Positions 6,042-6,786 of a stretch of DNA of 6,786 bases are shown here, one piece after another. The notes under the pieces are model-generated. The model was not told the DNA's origin and ran no database searches. It worked only from the letters and a program-made list of their open reading frames with translations. A program made the position numbers and the translations under genes. Every line of letters starts with the position of its first letter. Position 1 is the stretch's first letter. Origin of the DNA: Cytophagales bacterium (GTDB lineage: Bacteria; Bacteroidota; Bacteroidia; Cytophagales; Cyclobacteriaceae); contig JAJCYK010000155.1 of NCBI GenBank assembly GCA_029262935.1, positions 1-6,786 on the forward strand. The letters are read 5' to 3'.

Positions 6042-6746
6042 ATGAACGAGACTTTTGCTTTGGAAGGTATTACTTGCTCCAATTGTCTGCAGACGGTGAA
6101 ACAAGTAATTGACGAGGCACCCGGTATTAAACTACTGCACATTTCACAAGATCCTTCGGAAGTACGTTTGGAATTGCCGACGATTGATGCACTTGCCACG
6201 CTTAACAAAGCACTTCGAGAAAAGGGGGATTATCGTATAGTAGCTGCTGAACAACCTACTCAGCTAGGAAAAGTCACTACTTACCGACCATTGATACTTA
6301 TTCTGCTTTTTCTTCTTACTACGCTGGCATTGGAACAATGGCATCTGGGCGGTTTCCATTTACCCACAGCCATGAGGCATTTTATGGGGGGATTTTTCTT
6401 GATCTTTTCCTTTTTTAAAATACTAGATGTCCGGGGATTTGCCAATGCTTACCGGGGTTATGACCTGGTAGCGGCTCGTTTTAAAGAATACGGTTTCATT
6501 TATCCTTTCTTGGAACTACTTTTAGGCATTTACTTTTTAAGCCCTCTTAGTCATATTGCAGTGCTATGGTTTACCCTTGCCTTGATGATAGTAAGTACTC
6601 TAGGTGTGGTAAACAGCCTTGTTAAGCAGCAGAAAATAGCCTGCGCCTGTTTGGGTACTGTCTTTAAGCTACCGATGTCCACCGTTACTTTGGTAGAAGA
6701 TCTGTTAATGATAATTATGTCTGTGGGAATGTTGTCGTTCTATTAG
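6042..6746 (+). CDS. HMA domain fused to a MauE/DoxX-type redox-associated membrane protein
   Basis: A 234-aa inner-membrane protein. Residues 1-70 are a cytoplasmic-type heavy-metal-associated domain with G-I-T-C12-S-N-C15; the canonical Met before TC is Ile. A short linker leads to a membrane domain of the MauE/DoxX type with hydrophobic segments near 82-98, 112-130, 152-168, 171-193 and 213-232. Between the last two segments is the loop KQQKIACACLGTVFKLPMS, with C201-A-C203, followed by TVTLVED, a signature I recognise from Bacteroidota proteins annotated as MauE/DoxX redox-associated membrane proteins. MauE is needed for disulfide formation in methylamine dehydrogenase, and DoxX-like proteins act with thiol-redox partners, so a quinone- or thioredoxin-linked redox role is plausible but not shown. 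The HMA domain implies metal delivery or sensing. Its own promoter-like motif, shared with the TlpA-type gene two genes upstream, suggests the two are expressed together. Confidence 0.88.
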   Translation: MNETFALEGITCSNCLQTVKQVIDEAPGIKLLHISQDPSEVRLELPTIDALATLNKALREKGDYRIVAAEQPTQLGKVTTYRPLILILLFLLTTLALEQWHLGGFHLPTAMRHFMGGFFLIFSFFKILDVRGFANAYRGYDLVAARFKEYGFIYPFLELLLGIYFLSPLSHIAVLWFTLALMIVSTLGVVNSLVKQQKIACACLGTVFKLPMSTVTLVEDLLMIIMSVGMLSFY

Positions 6747-6747
6747 A

Positions 6748-6786
6748 ACCAGAGTGCCCTTTGGTGTTTACCCGATTTCTATTTTT
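6748..6786 (+). terminator. Weak candidate terminator after the HMA-MauE gene
   Basis: ACCAGAG (6748-6754) can pair with CTTTGGT (6759-6765) around a TGCC loop, giving a 7-bp stem with one G-T wobble, starting just after the TAG stop. A T-rich run (ATTTCTATTTTT) reaches the window edge about ten bases later. The gap between stem and T run is longer than in a classical intrinsic terminator and the window ends here, so this is tentative. Confidence 0.35.

Noticed and set aside
5837..6208. Open frame on the minus strand (123 codons) spanning the 5967-6041 gap
   Set aside because: It covers the ends of two recognisable genes and the promoter-like motif, and its product resembles no family I know.

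Overview
The window reads as a chromosomal or accessory metal-resistance locus of a Bacteroidota bacterium, probably Flavobacteriia or a close relative. The case for this rests on a moderate-to-low GC content by eye, the long-form CusA with its family-typical periplasmic insert, a CusB adaptor carrying both an N-terminal CxxCxM heavy-metal-binding domain and a C-terminal DUF3347 domain, weak or absent Shine-Dalgarno sequences, and TAnnTTT-type promoter-like boxes. All six genes lie on the + strand.

Positions 2-4795 hold a tightly packed tripartite copper/silver efflux operon. It begins with the C-terminal 636 residues of a CusA-type RND pump, whose 5' part lies outside the window. Next comes a TolC/CusC-type outer-membrane channel whose start overlaps the pump's stop (ATGA), then a CusB-type membrane-fusion adaptor 10 bases further on. 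The three methionines that bind Cu(I)/Ag(I) in E. coli CusA are all present, so the substrate is most likely a monovalent soft metal.

Positions 4796-6746 hold three accessory genes: a thioredoxin-fold TlpA-type lipoprotein, a short regulator that joins an HMA-like CxxC domain to an AraC-type DNA-binding domain, and a membrane protein that joins an HMA domain to a MauE/DoxX-type four- to five-helix domain with a CxC motif. The regulator is a plausible one-component metal sensor for the locus. The other two look like a periplasmic/membrane thiol-redox pair linked to metal stress.

The most notable non-coding signal is a bipartite element present twice, upstream of the TlpA gene and upstream of the HMA-MauE gene: ATAAACCTT, then 16-17 bases, then GTAWCTTTAAG. 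Its right half fits the Bacteroidota -7 box TAnnTTTR. It may be a co-regulated promoter, an operator of the HMA-AraC regulator, or both. No RNA genes, mobile elements, CRISPR arrays or long repeats were seen, and no gene-free stretch exceeds 75 bases.
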